Below, in pieces: positions 21,270-34,165 of a DNA stretch of 64,000 nucleotides. The translations under genes were made by a program, and so were the position numbers. The stretch covers positions 2,523,484 through 2,587,483 of the forward strand of contig OZ024733.1 in the NCBI GenBank assembly GCA_964016875.1, given 5' to 3'. Position 1 is the stretch's first letter. Each line of letters begins with the position of its first letter. The notes under the pieces were generated by a model. That model made no database searches. It was not told the origin of the DNA and saw nothing but the letters and a program-made list of their open reading frames with translations. The DNA is from Fallopia convolvulus. Taxonomy: Eukaryota; Streptophyta; Magnoliopsida; Caryophyllales; Polygonaceae.

Positions 21270-22898
21270 ATTTTACCTATTTGTGGTCCTCGTAAAAAGG
21301 TTGAAGCGGTGGTCGGTGAATGCCCTCACAATCCGATCGCGGAAAGGGGTGAGCGAGGTGTTTTGGAGATATGTAAATAAGATTGGCTCCACGGCTTCTT
21401 TCACCAATTGGAGTCGAGTCTCGTATGCCCCCACGGTCATCGAACAAAACAACTCCCACGCTTTGTTCGCAAAAAAGTCCGCCGACTTATCCGAGAACCC
21501 ATGTCCCAATGCGTATGCCCTACAGTTGCATTGGATGTGCACCCAATAAAGCATATTTTTCGCTTTGGGAAATATGAGATCGACATCATTCACCTCAGCC
21601 ATATCCCGATCAGTCAGTATGGCTTCTGGCTCTCTTCCAACTAGCTTATAAACCTCTCACAATTGGAGTAATACCCATTCGTAGTGGTCTTGAATCTCCC
21701 TTGTCATAAACGCAGAAGCAATACAGAAAGTCTTCCCGGTGCATGTAAATCCAACCATTTCGCACAAAGGCATGTTGTACCTACAATGTAAATTCAATGA
21801 GATTTAATACGTGTACTCCTTCAATCTACTACTACATCATAGGTAATAAAGACTTACATGTTTGTTTTGTACGTCGAGTCCATCACACGACATAAGGAAA
21901 CAACTTCAGCAACTGCATCGACTTGGAATGGACAAAGAAGATGTCTAGTACCTTGTTGCTACGCTTCTCAGTTCGATAGTCGACATAGTATTGATTAGAC
22001 TCTAAGAAATGAATCGCAAATTTGCTTACCCCCCTTCCATTCATAAATCATACAACTGCTTCATTGATGTGGTCATATCTGGATACTTTTCCCTTAGGAA
22101 TATCATGGACTGCCTAGGATCTATATCTGCCAAAGCCATATTTCTTGCGTCAATCCTTGGAGCCTCAATCAGTCGGCCCGCAAACGGATAACCCTCTAGA
22201 CTGGAGGAAAGATCATGATTGTGGTTACCGCATTCCACCCTTAAGTGCCACTTCTTGGTCTTTCTGTCCCTCCAACATATCAACTCGAACGGGCAACCAT
22301 TCTTTCTAGTACGAGGACGAGGATTAAGCTCATCACCGACCCCTAAATTCTTAACCATTTTACGCGGTATGCCCTTTTTTCTTGCTTTGTACTCACCGCC
22401 TAAGACACATCCCAAACTGATCTTTATCAGCCATGAGTTTTTGGTGGTGAGTACAATGTTTAACCCCCTCCCTATCTCACGGGCCCACTTTATCATAGGT
22501 TATCGTTCCTCCCACTCACAATTATTTGCAAAATAACAAGAGAAAACTGGAAACTGAATAACCTATTATAATAAGAAAACTAATTAGAATTTTTTATCTT
22601 AATTTCTAAACTTAATAAAATGACATTTACATACCTGATTTGATTCTAGATTATAAACGATGCCGTAATTGTGCTCATTTGAAACCTCATCTCCTCCATC
22701 ATCGTCATCAACGTACTCCTCGTTTAAATCAAATGCAGCGGGTGATTTTGACCCTCCCATCATCAATGACTACGTAAAAGTACGAAATATTTAGGAGACA
22801 ATATCGAATTGTATGAATTTTAACGAAAAAAAATAACAAATTGCTTGGAAAATAATTAATTAACTTACATTAAATTTTGCAATCAACCAATTCGCCAT
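21270..22898 (-). pseudogene. MuDR/FAR1-type transposase, interrupted
   Basis: Minus strand. Exon 1 is 22869-22898 (MANWLIAKFN), exon 2 is 22635-22769 (acidic, YVDDDDGGDE), exon 3 starts at 22553. Exon 3 has an in-frame TAA at 22500-22502 (after EWEER), then a FAR1/WRKY-like zinc-binding domain with NGCPFELICW and LRVECGNHNHDL, and RPRQ-like linker sequence to 22041. After several stops come transposase catalytic-region pieces: VMDSTYKTNM, then CEMVGFTCTGKTFC (about 21740-21870), and AKNMLYWVHIQCNCRA (about 21520-21570). It ends abruptly at RTTNR, so the C-terminus is deleted. Confidence 0.85.
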
Positions 22899-22980
22899 TT
22901 CGATAAAATTTTGGAAGTGAATTTTTTTAGAGAAGAATGAAATGGATTTTTGGATGTGAAAATAGGTTTGGGGTGTATGG

Positions 22981-22990
22981 GTTTATATAG
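22981..22990 (-). promoter_or_regulatory. TATA box of the MULE transposase gene
   Basis: CTATATAAAC on the minus strand, about 85 bp upstream of the ATG at 22898, mirroring the left promoter. Confidence 0.55.
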
Positions 22991-23187
22991 AAGATGAAAT
23001 CCACCCGTTTGGAAATAATTCCAACGGGTGGATAGTCGGTCGAAGCGACCGAGTAATCGGTTGTCTCGACCGACGTGTAGTCGGTCACCTTGACTGACTA
23101 CATGGTCCTTTTCGAGACCCCAACACGTCGGTCGAGGTGACTGATTGGGGCGCTCGTAAACGCTGACATGGGCGCTTCGACCCCCCG

Positions 23188-23790
23188 AAATTTTATTACT
23201 ACGTATCTAGCTTTTACAAAGTATTTCGTTTGGATTGTTTGAATGTAGGATGTTGTTCTATATGGGTGGTTTGCCATTTTTATCTTGCTAGAAATCCTCT
23301 CTACGTATTTAAGATATCTTGCCTTTAATGTTGATCATAAGCTAGCCCATTATGTTCTTTCAGTACGTGTTTAATAATTTCAGAACCATGCTGCTTGATT
23401 AAGAAAAAGAGCATGTTGATTTATTTTATTTGGAAATCGTGCTAGCAAAGTGAGGGTTAAATATATATTTCATAAAAGATTTGTCGAAAGAGGTAATTGA
23501 TGAAGTCGATCATTAAAATGTGGTCCAAGTTGTGATTGATAACGTTAGCAGTTGCAAAGGTGTCAGGTGAATAATTGAAGGCATATACATCCTCATATGG
23601 GCACTGTGTCACGTGCATACGACTAATCTTGTATTGAAGAATATTCATGCTGTAAAGGATGTGGTAGGATATCAAGAAAAATATATCTCATTAGATTACA
23701 AAGGTTCAAACTACATGTATGAAGATGTAGACCTTCATCTTAAATTAACAACATCAGATTGTCAATTGTCTATGTATCTTAGCTTCACTT
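23188..23790. other. Sequence flanking the MULE, no gene seen
   Basis: AT-rich, with no supported ORF. A trace of GCATACGACTAATCTTG and KNIHAVKDVVGYQEKYISL-like residues at 23610-23700 could be decayed copia pol, but this is too weak to call. Confidence 0.4.
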
Positions 23791-24796
23791 GGTTGGATCG
23801 TACGCATTAGTTAAGAGTTGCGAACATCAGTTGGACTGTTCCCAAAACAACGGAAATAAATAAATTACAAGTACAACAGAAAGGATGGGACACATTTCCT
23901 TTATAGAGGAACCCCAATACAACCAACTAGCTGCATGGTTAAACCTCTACCTTTGCTTGGATGATTTTAATTGACTTCCTTCTTTTATTGATTGTTCCCT
24001 TATTTACTACAAGACAAAATTCAAACTTCTTTGATCGTAGCAATCTCCGAACTCTAGGAACATCAATGAACTTTCTAGACCTAAATACTAAAGATAACAA
24101 CTCAACTAAAATAAGAAACTCAAATTACCTTAAGACCTTCACTATTACTCTACTCAGTTCCCTAGCTTATGTGAAGACACTCTTCACTGTCGCCGAGATC
24201 AGACACTCGTTTCCCAAGACTTCTCTGGATTTCTCCTTCTTGCTTACTTGGCTTCTTTACGGTTTGCTTGAGGCTTTGTGAGAAGTGATTTGCAAGAGCA
24301 CTATTCATGAGCTTATATAGGCGTGTGATGCTTGGGGCTCAATCTTATATTCTTGTGCATTTGTCCGAAATACCCTTGTCTTGCTCTCCAAATATGTGTA
24401 CTTTTTTCACATGTGATTCAATTTGAATTTAGTCAACTCTTCAAGGTCATCGGACCATTGGATCAATCGGCTCAGGTTGAGGAACAGACTACGCGTCTAT
24501 TTTGTTTGGAACAAGCTTTCGCATTTCACGCTGAGTTGTCTTTGTCTTCACATGTGAGTTCCATTCTCATGGGAACTTGTCACTCATGAGTTCCCTTGAT
24601 GGCAACTTCTTCATTTTACTTCCATTCAGTTTGATGATATCTTTCTCCCGAATTCCCTTGATGAGAACATTTGTTTGACCTGGAGTTCCCTTGAAATACT
24701 TGGACATAACACATTAGTTTTCTAATGGTGTGTGTCATTATCAAAACTAGAGAGTTCGATCATTGTTCCAGTGTTGTAGAACCTGAGTTCCCAACA
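23791..24796 (-). repeat. LTR of copia family B, minus-strand copy
   Basis: About 1006 bp. The reverse complement begins TGTTGGGAACTCAGG and ends ACGATCCAAC, matching 18723-19715. The internal side (24797 onward) has the same polypurine-proximal sequence (GTCATCATCAAAAAGG on the minus strand). Confidence 0.8.
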
Positions 24797-26530
24797 CTGT
24801 CCCACCAACTTCTGCCTTTTTGATGATGACAAACTCATTTCAAAAAGACAAGTATTTCAATGCATGTGATAAGCAAAAGATGCACCAAAGTTCCCAAAGA
24901 TTTTCTAATCCAATGCATACCGTGACAAGTTTTAAAACAACGCATCTCTCAGAATTTATACTTCCCCCTTTTGGCATCATCGAAAAGTGGAATGCAATAA
25001 ATGAAAAAGCAATATGAACACGCATTCAAACTAAAAGCCATATATTACTTTGGGAAAATGTTGTATAGTGGTGAAACTACATAAAGATTACATATTGAGG
25101 AGGAAAGATAGGGTAAGGAAACAAAAGGGACAAAATCATGGGATTTGAGCTTTGAGAAGGTCCCTAACTTCAATTAGAACAACTAGAATGGGATCATTTG
25201 TGATGGGGATGTGGTGAAGCAGAGTGGATTTTTCAACTTTTGCCTCAACTGTAAGAAGATTAGCCGTTTGATGTTCCACTAGGGTCTCAGAATGCCTTAG
25301 CTTCTAAGTAACGGTCAGATCCAGTTCCTGACCCAATTCCACTTCTATCCCTGTATCATCGTAGAGCCCCTCCTTCTAAAGAAGCTTCTTCACTAGAGCA
25401 ACGTAGGGAAGAGAGTGGGAAGGCAGACCTATTCATTTCTCCATGTGCCCAAGGATGATCCTAGGCAAGTCGATGGGCTGGCGGCGGAGGAAGTAGTCCA
25501 AAAGGATGACATCCCTGATGTTCATTTGGTTCCTCTTCTCTTGCCTTGGAATCACAACCTTGATGATGAATTGGTGAGCCAGCTTCACGATTAGGGAGAG
25601 GTTGTGTGTTAGGAGACCTTTGGTTAGAACACGACCTTCATGAAGACGATGTAGTATCTTGTCCTTGTTGAAGACGTCCGAGTTCTTCATAGGAATGGAG
25701 TCCAACCCTTAATTGGGAACATTCAGTACATGGCAGATCTTGGTCGTTGAGAATATGGACTCATCCCCCTTGATGGTGAGTGTTCCGTTCGTTCCATCTT
25801 TGGAGATGGAGAACGAGGAAAAGAAGAGTCTGAACTGGTCAAGCTCGACTTGGATAGAGTCACAATAGAGTTGTTCCCTTCCTCGGACCTTGATGAGATC
25901 CCATAACTTACCAAGGGGAGTGATTAACTTATGTTGCCCTTGTGCCCCTTCTTAGTCTATTTCTTCTTTGTTGGGAGGGGTTGTTTTCTAGCATAAGCAA
26001 AGGTTCCCTTTCCATAGGAACTCCATCTGAAGCATTGGTGATGACGAGTTATTAGTCCTCAGATGGGAACTCGTTGACATGGTGTTCCTCACCATCGGCC
26101 ACCAAGGTTGCTTGTTCTTCAACGGAGTTCCCATCTTCATATGAGGCAGAGTCCATTGCCTCGTTGTCTTCTTTGGTGCCTATTTCTGCACCTTCAGGTT
26201 CCTTGGCCTTGTAAACTCTCTCAGCCTCTTCTTCTTCTTCTTCTTCTTCTACATCCTCCTTGCCAATTTCCCTCGGTCTTTTCCTTGAGACCTTGGGAGT
26301 AAGGGGGTTGGAGGAGGTGGCGTTGAGCTCGACCTCTATCTTGGTGAGCACGACATTCTACTCAAGGGTTCCCATGATAATGGGACCAGGAGCGTGCTTT
26401 TAAAGCTTCTTCTGCAGAGCAACAACGATGGGTTGATCGTCGTCGTCTGATTCCTCATCGATCACATTGATGGTGTCTGGCTCAGTTGTGCCTTTGGTGG
26501 GAGAGGAGGTGAGAACAACTTTTAGAAGTT
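24797..26530 (-). pseudogene. copia family B internal region with a degenerate extra ORF
   Basis: Between the LTR and about 26530, on the minus strand, lies coding-like sequence in several frames with stops. The N-terminal part (26052-26530) is charged and serine-rich, with NVIDEESDDDDQ, KVSRKRPREIGKEDVEEEEE and EDNEAMDSASYED. The following part has DGTNGTLTIKGDESIFSTTK, LTHNLSLIVKLAHQ and RDVILLDYFLRRQPIDLPRI (25433-25870). The latter resembles the putative plant transposon protein domain that some LTR elements carry between pol and the 3' LTR; that identification is an inference. No gag or pol remains on this side. Confidence 0.55.
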
Positions 26531-26933
26531 TTAGTTTTGATGGTTCAAAGAGTCAGTGACTTAGAAGTTGCATGGAGAGTCGGCGATTTCAACTGATGTG
26601 ATAAAGTCACTAACACGGACAACTGGCAGAAAAACTATTTTTGGAAGTAATATGCAAATCGTGTTCGATCGTCCACGAGCCAGCTTGAGCATTTATCTAT
26701 GGAGAAAATCATCACAAAATACTTTGAGCATAAATACTTCAGTGTTTAGGATGGACGACGATACTTTGAGCATAACTTAAGCATAGCGTGAGATTTAGAG
26801 TGTAGGAACAAAGGTAGAGTGTGGTTCAAGGTTGTGAGATTCAACTTGTACACGGGAGAGCTTTGTAACACTTAAGAAAATAGAGTGAGTCTAAGGACTC
26901 TTAAAATCTGACCAAGTGAGAAGCTTGGAAGGG
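26531..26933 (+). mobile_element. copia family C LTR, left piece
   Basis: This is the left part of an LTR whose right part is 35037-35214. The split is caused by the gypsy element at 26934-35036; AAGGG (26929-26933 and 35037-35041) is its target duplication. The exact LTR start is not defined. Confidence 0.6.
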
Positions 26934-27807
26934 TGATGCGTCCCTCATATGGGATGCGACGGATCGATCGGTGTTTGAGTAGTAGGTTTCGAATCAGCGT
27001 AGCGGAAAGCTTGATTGATTGAATTATGGCACGAGCTCACAAGAACAATGGCGAAAGTTCGAGAGTTTGAGTGATAGTATGGGGGCGGCGCAAGCACAAG
27101 GATAAAATTAAGGAGAAACCTCGACTTGAATTAAACCCTAAATGTGCGTTGAATGCAAACATAATCCTAAGCCTCCTTATATAGAGAGGCGGCACAAAAC
27201 AAGCTAAAAAACCCTAAATGATGCGGCGCGCCTAGGGCTGATGCGCAGATCAAGGCCCAGCGGCGCGAGTCCATAAATCATAGGCGCAAGGCCCATTAAA
27301 CTCTTACTAAAACCATAAAACTACTAATATCAATGTTCGGAATTAGAAACTATGCGAAAAATACTATAAAAGTGATAGGTCGTCCGTGACCGTGCTCGTA
27401 GTGTCGCGACAAGGGCTGGCGCGGCGCGGCGAGGCTTGTGACGCGGCGCTGGCGCGCGTCAGGGCGCGGACAAGGGCGCTGACGAAAACGCTGGCGCGGG
27501 CACAGGTGCGAGGGTCTCGAGAACCTCAAGACACGATCTATGGCACGGTGCACGACTCGAGTCCGATGGTGGCAATGGGTTGGAGGTTGTCACTGTTGGC
27601 TCGAGTCGAGGTTCCTCGACGCCGAGGACGCACAAGGCAGTGTGCGTCGGCACGGCGAGGGGCGCGCCGTGGCCTGTGGAGAGGCGCGCCACGAGTGACT
27701 GTGTCGCGGCCTAGATGGCTCGAGTCCTGGCACGAGTGATGGGACCATCCGAGCGAAGTGTGAAGGCGTCGTCCTCCAGGCTAGCATCCATGACGGGGGT
27801 CGCATCA
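26934..27807 (-). repeat. 3' LTR of the gypsy element (element orientation)
   Basis: 874 bp, GC-rich in its outer half (GGCGCGGCG runs). It begins TGATGCGTCCCTCATATGGG on the plus strand. It encodes the last residues of the polyprotein (MDASLEDDAF, GPITRARTRA). Confidence 0.93.
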
Positions 27808-30800
27808 CCCTCCCTCACTTGGTTGGGAAACGTCCCCGTTTCCTCATAAGCAGGCTCAACATAGGGGGAGAGTTCGGCGACATTAAAAGTGGAATGCACC
27901 GAATACTTGCCTGGAAGGTCGATTTTGTATGCGTTGTCCCCGATTCGCTCTAAGACTTTGAAAGGGCCGTCTCCTCTTGGATGAAGCTTTATCTTCCGAG
28001 AGTCCGAAAAACGGTCCTTGCGAAGATGTAGCCATACGAGATCTCCGGGGTTTAAAACCAACCGCTTCCTACCCTTGTTATGATGTGCCTCGTACTGGCG
28101 TGCTCGACGTTCCAATTGAGTCCTCGTCCTCTCGTGCAATCTACGTATGGCGTCGGCGCGGTTCGATGCGTCGATGTGCTCGGGGTTGAGGAACAAGATC
28201 CATCGGAGAGTTTGGGTTGAGGCCGTAGACGATTTCGAATGGCGTCTTCCGAGTAGCCGAGTGTGTGGACCTGTTATATGCAAACTCAACAAATGGTATT
28301 AGATCCTCCCACCGGCGTGGGTTATTTTTTAGCACCGTCCGAAGAAGGGTGCCCAGTGTCCGATTGGTCACCTCAGTCTGACCATCGGTTTGGGGATGAT
28401 AAGAGGTTGAAAACAACAATTGTGTACCTAGCTTTCCCCAAAGCGTTCTCCAAAAGTGGCTACAAAATTTAGTGTCTCGATCACTTACAATAGTGCGAGG
28501 CACGCCATGTAGCTTCACGACATGCTCAAAAAACAAATTTGCGATTTCCGTCGCATTATTGTTTCCTTTACATGGCACGAAGTGAGCCATTTTGGAGAAA
28601 CGGTCCACAATTACAAAGAGTGAATCTTTTCCGCACCTTGTCATTGGAAGGCCCGTGATAAAATCCATGGAGAGATCTTCCTACGGGGTCTCCGGGATTG
28701 GCAAGGGCGTGTATAGGCCATGAGGTTGAGACCTCGATTTAGCGGTTTGGCACGACACACAACCTCGACAATACTTATGGACATCGGAGGCCATGTGTGG
28801 CCAAAAGAAATGTTCACGAAGTGCTGCTAGGGTTTTGGATATGCCAAAATGGCCTCGGCCGTCATGAGCCTCTTTGAGCAATAGATGCCTCACAGACGAG
28901 GTAGAAATGCAAAGCTTTCCGGCCCGGTAGAGGTATCCATTATCCAAAAAGTAGGACTCATGGATTCGACTTTGCTCGAGGTTCTCCATGATCGGTTTAA
29001 AATATGGATCATGCAAATATAAATCCTTAATCAAGGAGAACCCGAGCAAATTGGCCAGGAGTTGGGTTAAGAATACATACCTGCGTGACAGAGCATCCGC
29101 CACGATATTTTCCTGTCCTTTCTTATGGGCGATGATGTATGGAAAAGTTTCCATAAACTCCACCCATCGAGCATGGCGTCTATTGAGAGTCATTTGACTC
29201 TTGAGATACGCTAAGGCGGCGTGGTCCGTGTGAATCACGAACTCGCTAGGCCAAAGGTAATGCTACCATGTTTTAAGAACCCGAATAAGCGCGTACAACT
29301 CCTTGTCATACGGTGGGTAATTTAGAGTTGCCCCCGTAAGCTTTTCACTAAAGTATGCAATGGGGTGTCTCTCTTGGAGGAGTACGCCGCCTATGCCATA
29401 GTCAGAGGCGTCGCACTCGACCTCGAAGCGCTTAGTGAAGTCTGGCAATTGCAAGACCGGAGCGCTACATAAAGCAGGTTTTAAGGCCTGAAAGGCGGCC
29501 TCATGATGTGGCATCCACTTGATTGTGGTTGCCTTCTTGGTGAGGTTATGGAGTGGTGCGGAGATGGAACTAAAGTCCTTGACGAAACGCCGATAGAACC
29601 CTGCGAGCCCGAAGAAGGAGCGAACCATCGTCGGGGTCGTAGGGGTGGGCCACTCTCGGATGGCGCGGATCTTGTCGTCATCCACTTTTAGCCCATCCTT
29701 GGACACGACGAACCCAAGAAAATTCATCGTGTCCATGCAAAACGAACACTTGTCCAAGTTTACATACAATGAATGTTCGCGAAGGCAGTCTAACACCATC
29801 CTAAGGTTCCTCGCGTGAGAGTCCAAGTCTCTAGAAAAAACCATGATGTCGTCAAAATACACGACAACAAAACGTCCTAAAAAGTTGCGAAAAACAAAAT
29901 TCATTAACCGCATAAAAGTACTAGGGGCGTTTGTCAAGCCAAAAGGCATGATAAGCCATTCGTACAAACCATGCTTGGTTTTGAATGCGGTCTTCCACTC
30001 GTCGCCTTCATGCATCCGGATTTGGTGGTATCCGCTCCGGAGATCAATCTTTGAAAATAAGGCGGCGCCGTGGAGCTCATCAAGCATATTATCGAGCGTT
30101 GGGATCGGATGCCTGTACTTCACCGTAATCTGATTAATGGCTCGGTAGTCGACGCACATACGCCACGAACCATCTTTCTTTGGCACAAGGATCACCGACA
30201 CTGCGCATGGGCTCAAGGATTCTCGGACAAAGCCTTTGTCCAATAAGTCTTGAACTTGTCTTTGTAGCTCTTCGGTTTCCTTTGGCGAAGTCCTATGAGC
30301 TGCTCGATTAGGAAGGGATGCGCCTGACATTAGATCGATCTTGTGCTCGATCCCTCGGATTGGTGGCAATCCCTTTGGAAGTTCGGCCGGCATGATGTCT
30401 TCAAATTCCTTCAAAATAGAAACAATAGAAGACGGAAGTGAAGATTTCACAGATTTAGTAGTAGAAAGAAGGGGAAAAAGTATGAAACAAGAAAGACTCC
30501 CCTGGATAGATTTCTCGACATCCTGACGCCTGGCTAAGAGAAGACGATCCTGGCATGTGCCAAGCAAAGGCGGCTCGGCGTCGGAGCTCGAACGAGCAGG
30601 TTCTGGGGCGATTTTTGGACATGTTGTAGCCCCTGAATTTTGTGAATGAACGCCCCTAAAAACGTCGAGAAATTCATCCCGTAGTTCCTGAAATCCCAGT
30701 TTTCGTGCAGCGACTGCGTGTTGCACGACGCTAGGAGTCTCTGCCGGCGGCCCCTTGCTTAGGTTCATTTCTCCTGGGCGTTTTTTCTCCAGTTCTGGTG

Positions 30801-33448
30801 GAAATTCAATTTTAAGTGGTTTAGCACCAGAAACGCCCATGGAACCTGTCGAAAACTGTTGAAGGCCCTGTTTTGAGAAATCGGCGGCATTTGGCGCATT
30901 GTCGAGACCACGAGACGTGATCTGTCGGCCCGACTCTTTTTTCCTTCGGCGGTTGCCATCTCTAACATCTTCAATACTATTTGGAGGAGTTTTGGCACCT
31001 GGAATGCCGGTGGAATCCGCAGCCTTTTCCATGGACATCGTTGGCGTCGTGCTCGGCGCGCTGGTGTCGTTGTCGCTAGCCTTTTTTCTTTGCCTTTCGG
31101 CTTCATTCTATAGAGCTTCACTAGGCGACATAGGTAAGAGGGTCACGCGCTTCCCGTGGTAATTGAACATGTAGGTGTTCAAATACCCGTCGTGAAGCAC
31201 GCGACGATCGTATTGCCATGGGCGCCCCAAAAAGGAGGTGTGTGGCGTCCATTGGCGTTACGACACAAAGAACAGAATCCGAATATTGACCAATAGAAAA
31301 GTTGAAGATTACATGTTTTTCGACCCAATCTCCTCCATCATTTGATATCCATTGGAGTTTGAATGGTTGTGGATGAGGTGTGGTTGGCAATTTGAAGTGA
31401 TCGACTACTTTTCTAGAGAGGAAATTGGCGCAGCTTCCGGAATCGATGATGATGCTCAAAGACACATTGTTGACTAAGCAGTGAGTGTGGAAAAGTTGTT
31501 CCCTTTGATCCGTCTTTGGCGCTTCGCGCATGCTTAAGGCACGCCGTGTCACCAATTGAAGTTTGGACACGCCGAGAGCCTCCGAAGGGTCGCACTCCAG
31601 CTCGGCTCCTTCGATCAGCGGTGGCTCTATCTCCTCTTTGTCTTGGCTGTCATAAGGCTCTCCTTGTGTGGTGAACAACACTTTCTTTGCATTCGGACAG
31701 TTCCGTTGAATGTGCCCATGGCCTCCGCATTTGTAGCACCCAATGTCTCGTGCTCGATCGACACTCGTCTCGACGTTGCGTGGCACGGCTGGCGCCTTGG
31801 AAGGCGTGGATTCCGTCTTAGCCTTGGAACCTGTCGTAATGCTTGGCAAGGAAGAAGTAACCCAATTAGTAGAAAATCCGGATTGACTAGAGTTAGAAAC
31901 ATACCTCGCATTTGACCAACCCGACTTGGTTCGCATTTCTTGTTTGTGGATTTGCATAGCGGTGTGAACCAAGTTGTTGATATCCTTGATTGGAAGAATC
32001 TCCAAGCGATCTTGAATGGATTGTCGCAAACCCGAGATGAATCTCGTCTTCATCACCGAGGGCGACACACTCATGCCAGCCTTGAAGAACATGTCTTCAA
32101 GCTTGGCAAAATACTCCTCCGGCGTCATCGATCCTTGCTTGATGCGCATAATCTCTATGTGCATCTTGTCCTTGTAATCCGCCGGGATGTACCTTTTCTA
32201 TAAAATATAGACGAGTTGATGCCACTCGCGGATTAGGGGCTTGCCTTGTCGAATCCTTTCGGAGTCGAATCGGTTCCACCAAGTCCGAGCGGCACCATGG
32301 AAGTGCAAAGTCACAACTTCCACTTTCTCGTCATCTTCGTAACCTAAATGTCGGAGCGTGTACTCCGTACCCTGCAACCACTCGATAAACACATCAGGAT
32401 CATAAGAACCGTAAAAGGGTTCGGATTTTACCTTTATATCGCGACGGTTGTGGCGTGGATCCCTTGCATCGCGTCGATCATGATCGCGCCGAGGGCTGGG
32501 ACGCCGAGGTGAGTACGCGCGCCTGTCGCGTCTGTGCCGAGGCGGGCCTCGGGGCGGATCATCATCACCATCGTCAGGATCATCTCCATCATCGGGCCTC
32601 CGAGGACGTCGTGCATTGCGGTCCCTATCGCGCCGAGCCTTGGAGCCATGCTTGCGTCCCGAGCCATAGACTCAGTCGTATTCCTTGTGGTTCTTGGTTA
32701 GGTGCGGCGGCGGGATCCAATCCGAAGGCCGATGGTCCAATTCTTTGGGGTCCTGCACATTGGGATGCTCAAAAGACGATTCATTAGAGTAATCACTGAA
32801 TTCTTCATAATCATTTTCAAAATCTGAGTATGGACTCCGAGCACTTTGATGCTCGAGGTCGTCCTCAACTCTGTATGCGTGGGCATCGTAATACTTGGCC
32901 CCGTGTTTTCGCTTTGGGGTTTCGTAAACATATGCCGGCGTCTTCTTCTTGGGATTCTTTTTCTTGGGATCCCCACTCATGTGTTGGCGTCTATACTCCT
33001 CGGAGTTGTACTCCTCATCGGAATATACGTCGTACACTTGTGTGTCCCTATAATCTCGCGCCATTTGATAGCGATCCGCGGTCCGGGGACCACCATCGTG
33101 CCTATCATAGTGGCGACTTTCTTTTATCGACTCCATCCGGTTGATATGACCGAATTGAGACGACGGCTGAACATGTTGCTTCCCTTTGGCACGAGCCTTG
33201 GCGATATCGTCCGCGGACACCCCCGGGTTAGCGTGGATCTCCGAGGCGAGGGCGTGGGCCCCCGACACCGTGTGCTTGGACTGAGCTTGGCTCTCGGCTA
33301 AGAGCCTCTCAAGTTCTTGTATGCGCGCCAAGGCCTCGGGTGAGAAGTTTTGATTTGGATTCGACAACTCGGGTGGATTGTTGTTAGTATTGTCGTTGTT
33401 AACACCATCTCCCGAATCCGAAATTGTACCTATTGTAAAACCAGTCAT
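27711..33448 (-). pseudogene. gypsy gag-pol with six stops and two frameshifts
   Basis: The ATG is at 33448. Gag: an acidic N-terminal part, then TWWNRFDSERIRQGKPL (about 32250) and zinc knuckle CYKCGGHGHIQRNC (about 31710-31750). Protease: IIDSGSCANFL (about 31430). RT: KIDLRSGYHQIRMHEGDEW and the FDD box VVYFDDIMVFSRD (about 29840). RNase H: FEVECDASDYGIGGVL. Integrase: GHFGISKTLAAL...CRGCVSCQ, then MDFITGLPMTR, SDRDTKF and QTDGQTEVTNRT. Stops: TGA 32672, TAG 32198, TAG 31108, TAG 29263, TAG 28681 and TAG 27711 (the last within the LTR). Frameshifts are near 31230 and 28185. Nearly every stop sits where Trp, Gln or Arg is expected. Confidence 0.92.
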
Positions 33449-34165
33449 CGAAGCACTAAGAAGTTCACAACAAAAGACACGAGTTTACGGTTCGCTTAAG
33501 TCAAGCCGACCCTTTAGTTCAAACCACATGAACAAGGATTGGCTAGGTTAAGGTCACTCAAACTCGATCAAAGATATGGATCCGAAAATTACAATGCAAG
33601 CAAAGCAAGATTAGGTAAATGTCGAAACCAAAATCAAACAAGCAAGAGATTGCGGTAATTAGGGTTGCCGAAATTAAGAAACGTTGTGGAGGATCTTGCC
33701 TTATTTTGGCTTGTGATCTCCACGAGATTTTTTTTATTCGATCGACTACCTTTCCTTATTTTGGCTTTGATAGTCGAACAAATTTTTGTTTTTTTTTATA
33801 GCAAGACAAACACGAATTCTAGGCTTTCTCCTCTAGAATCAGAACAAGGAAATAATAAAATCAACACGCAAGCACTCTCAACAGATGCACGAGAGAAATC
33901 GGCAAAACAAGTCCTAAGTTCATGCAACTAGCAAGAGAAAGCAACAACTTCACCAAAATCAATAGATCAGTTGAGATAGGGTCACGGTTGATGATGTTTT
34001 TTTTAACAATTTTACGAAAGCAAGAATTATTTTTTTTGGGACCCTAGATGGCGGATTTGCGAAGTGGAGGATGAGATCTAGGGTTAGATGCAGCGGAAAG
34101 AACGTGTGAGAATGAACAAAAGAGGGTTGAACGAGACTTACTCAAACCTTGGCTCTTATGCCAGT

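Larger units (their letters stand above)
19905..23187. mobile_element. MuDR-type MULE with two convergent decayed genes
   Basis: The ends are inverted copies: GCGCCCATGTCAG near the left end and CTGACATGGGCGC near the right, followed inward by CACCTCGACCGACGTG-like blocks on both sides. AAATTTTA flanks it at 19897-19904 and 23188-23195. Each subterminal region carries a TATA box directed inward. The right gene (minus strand) is a MuDR/FAR1-type transposase; the left gene (plus strand) is unrecognised. Both are broken and part of the middle is missing. Confidence 0.85.

Noticed and set aside
27386..27739. Arg/Ala-rich ORFs in the gypsy LTR on the plus strand
   Set aside because: Antisense shadows of a GC-rich LTR; the same frames recur in the other LTR with changes that do not preserve residues.
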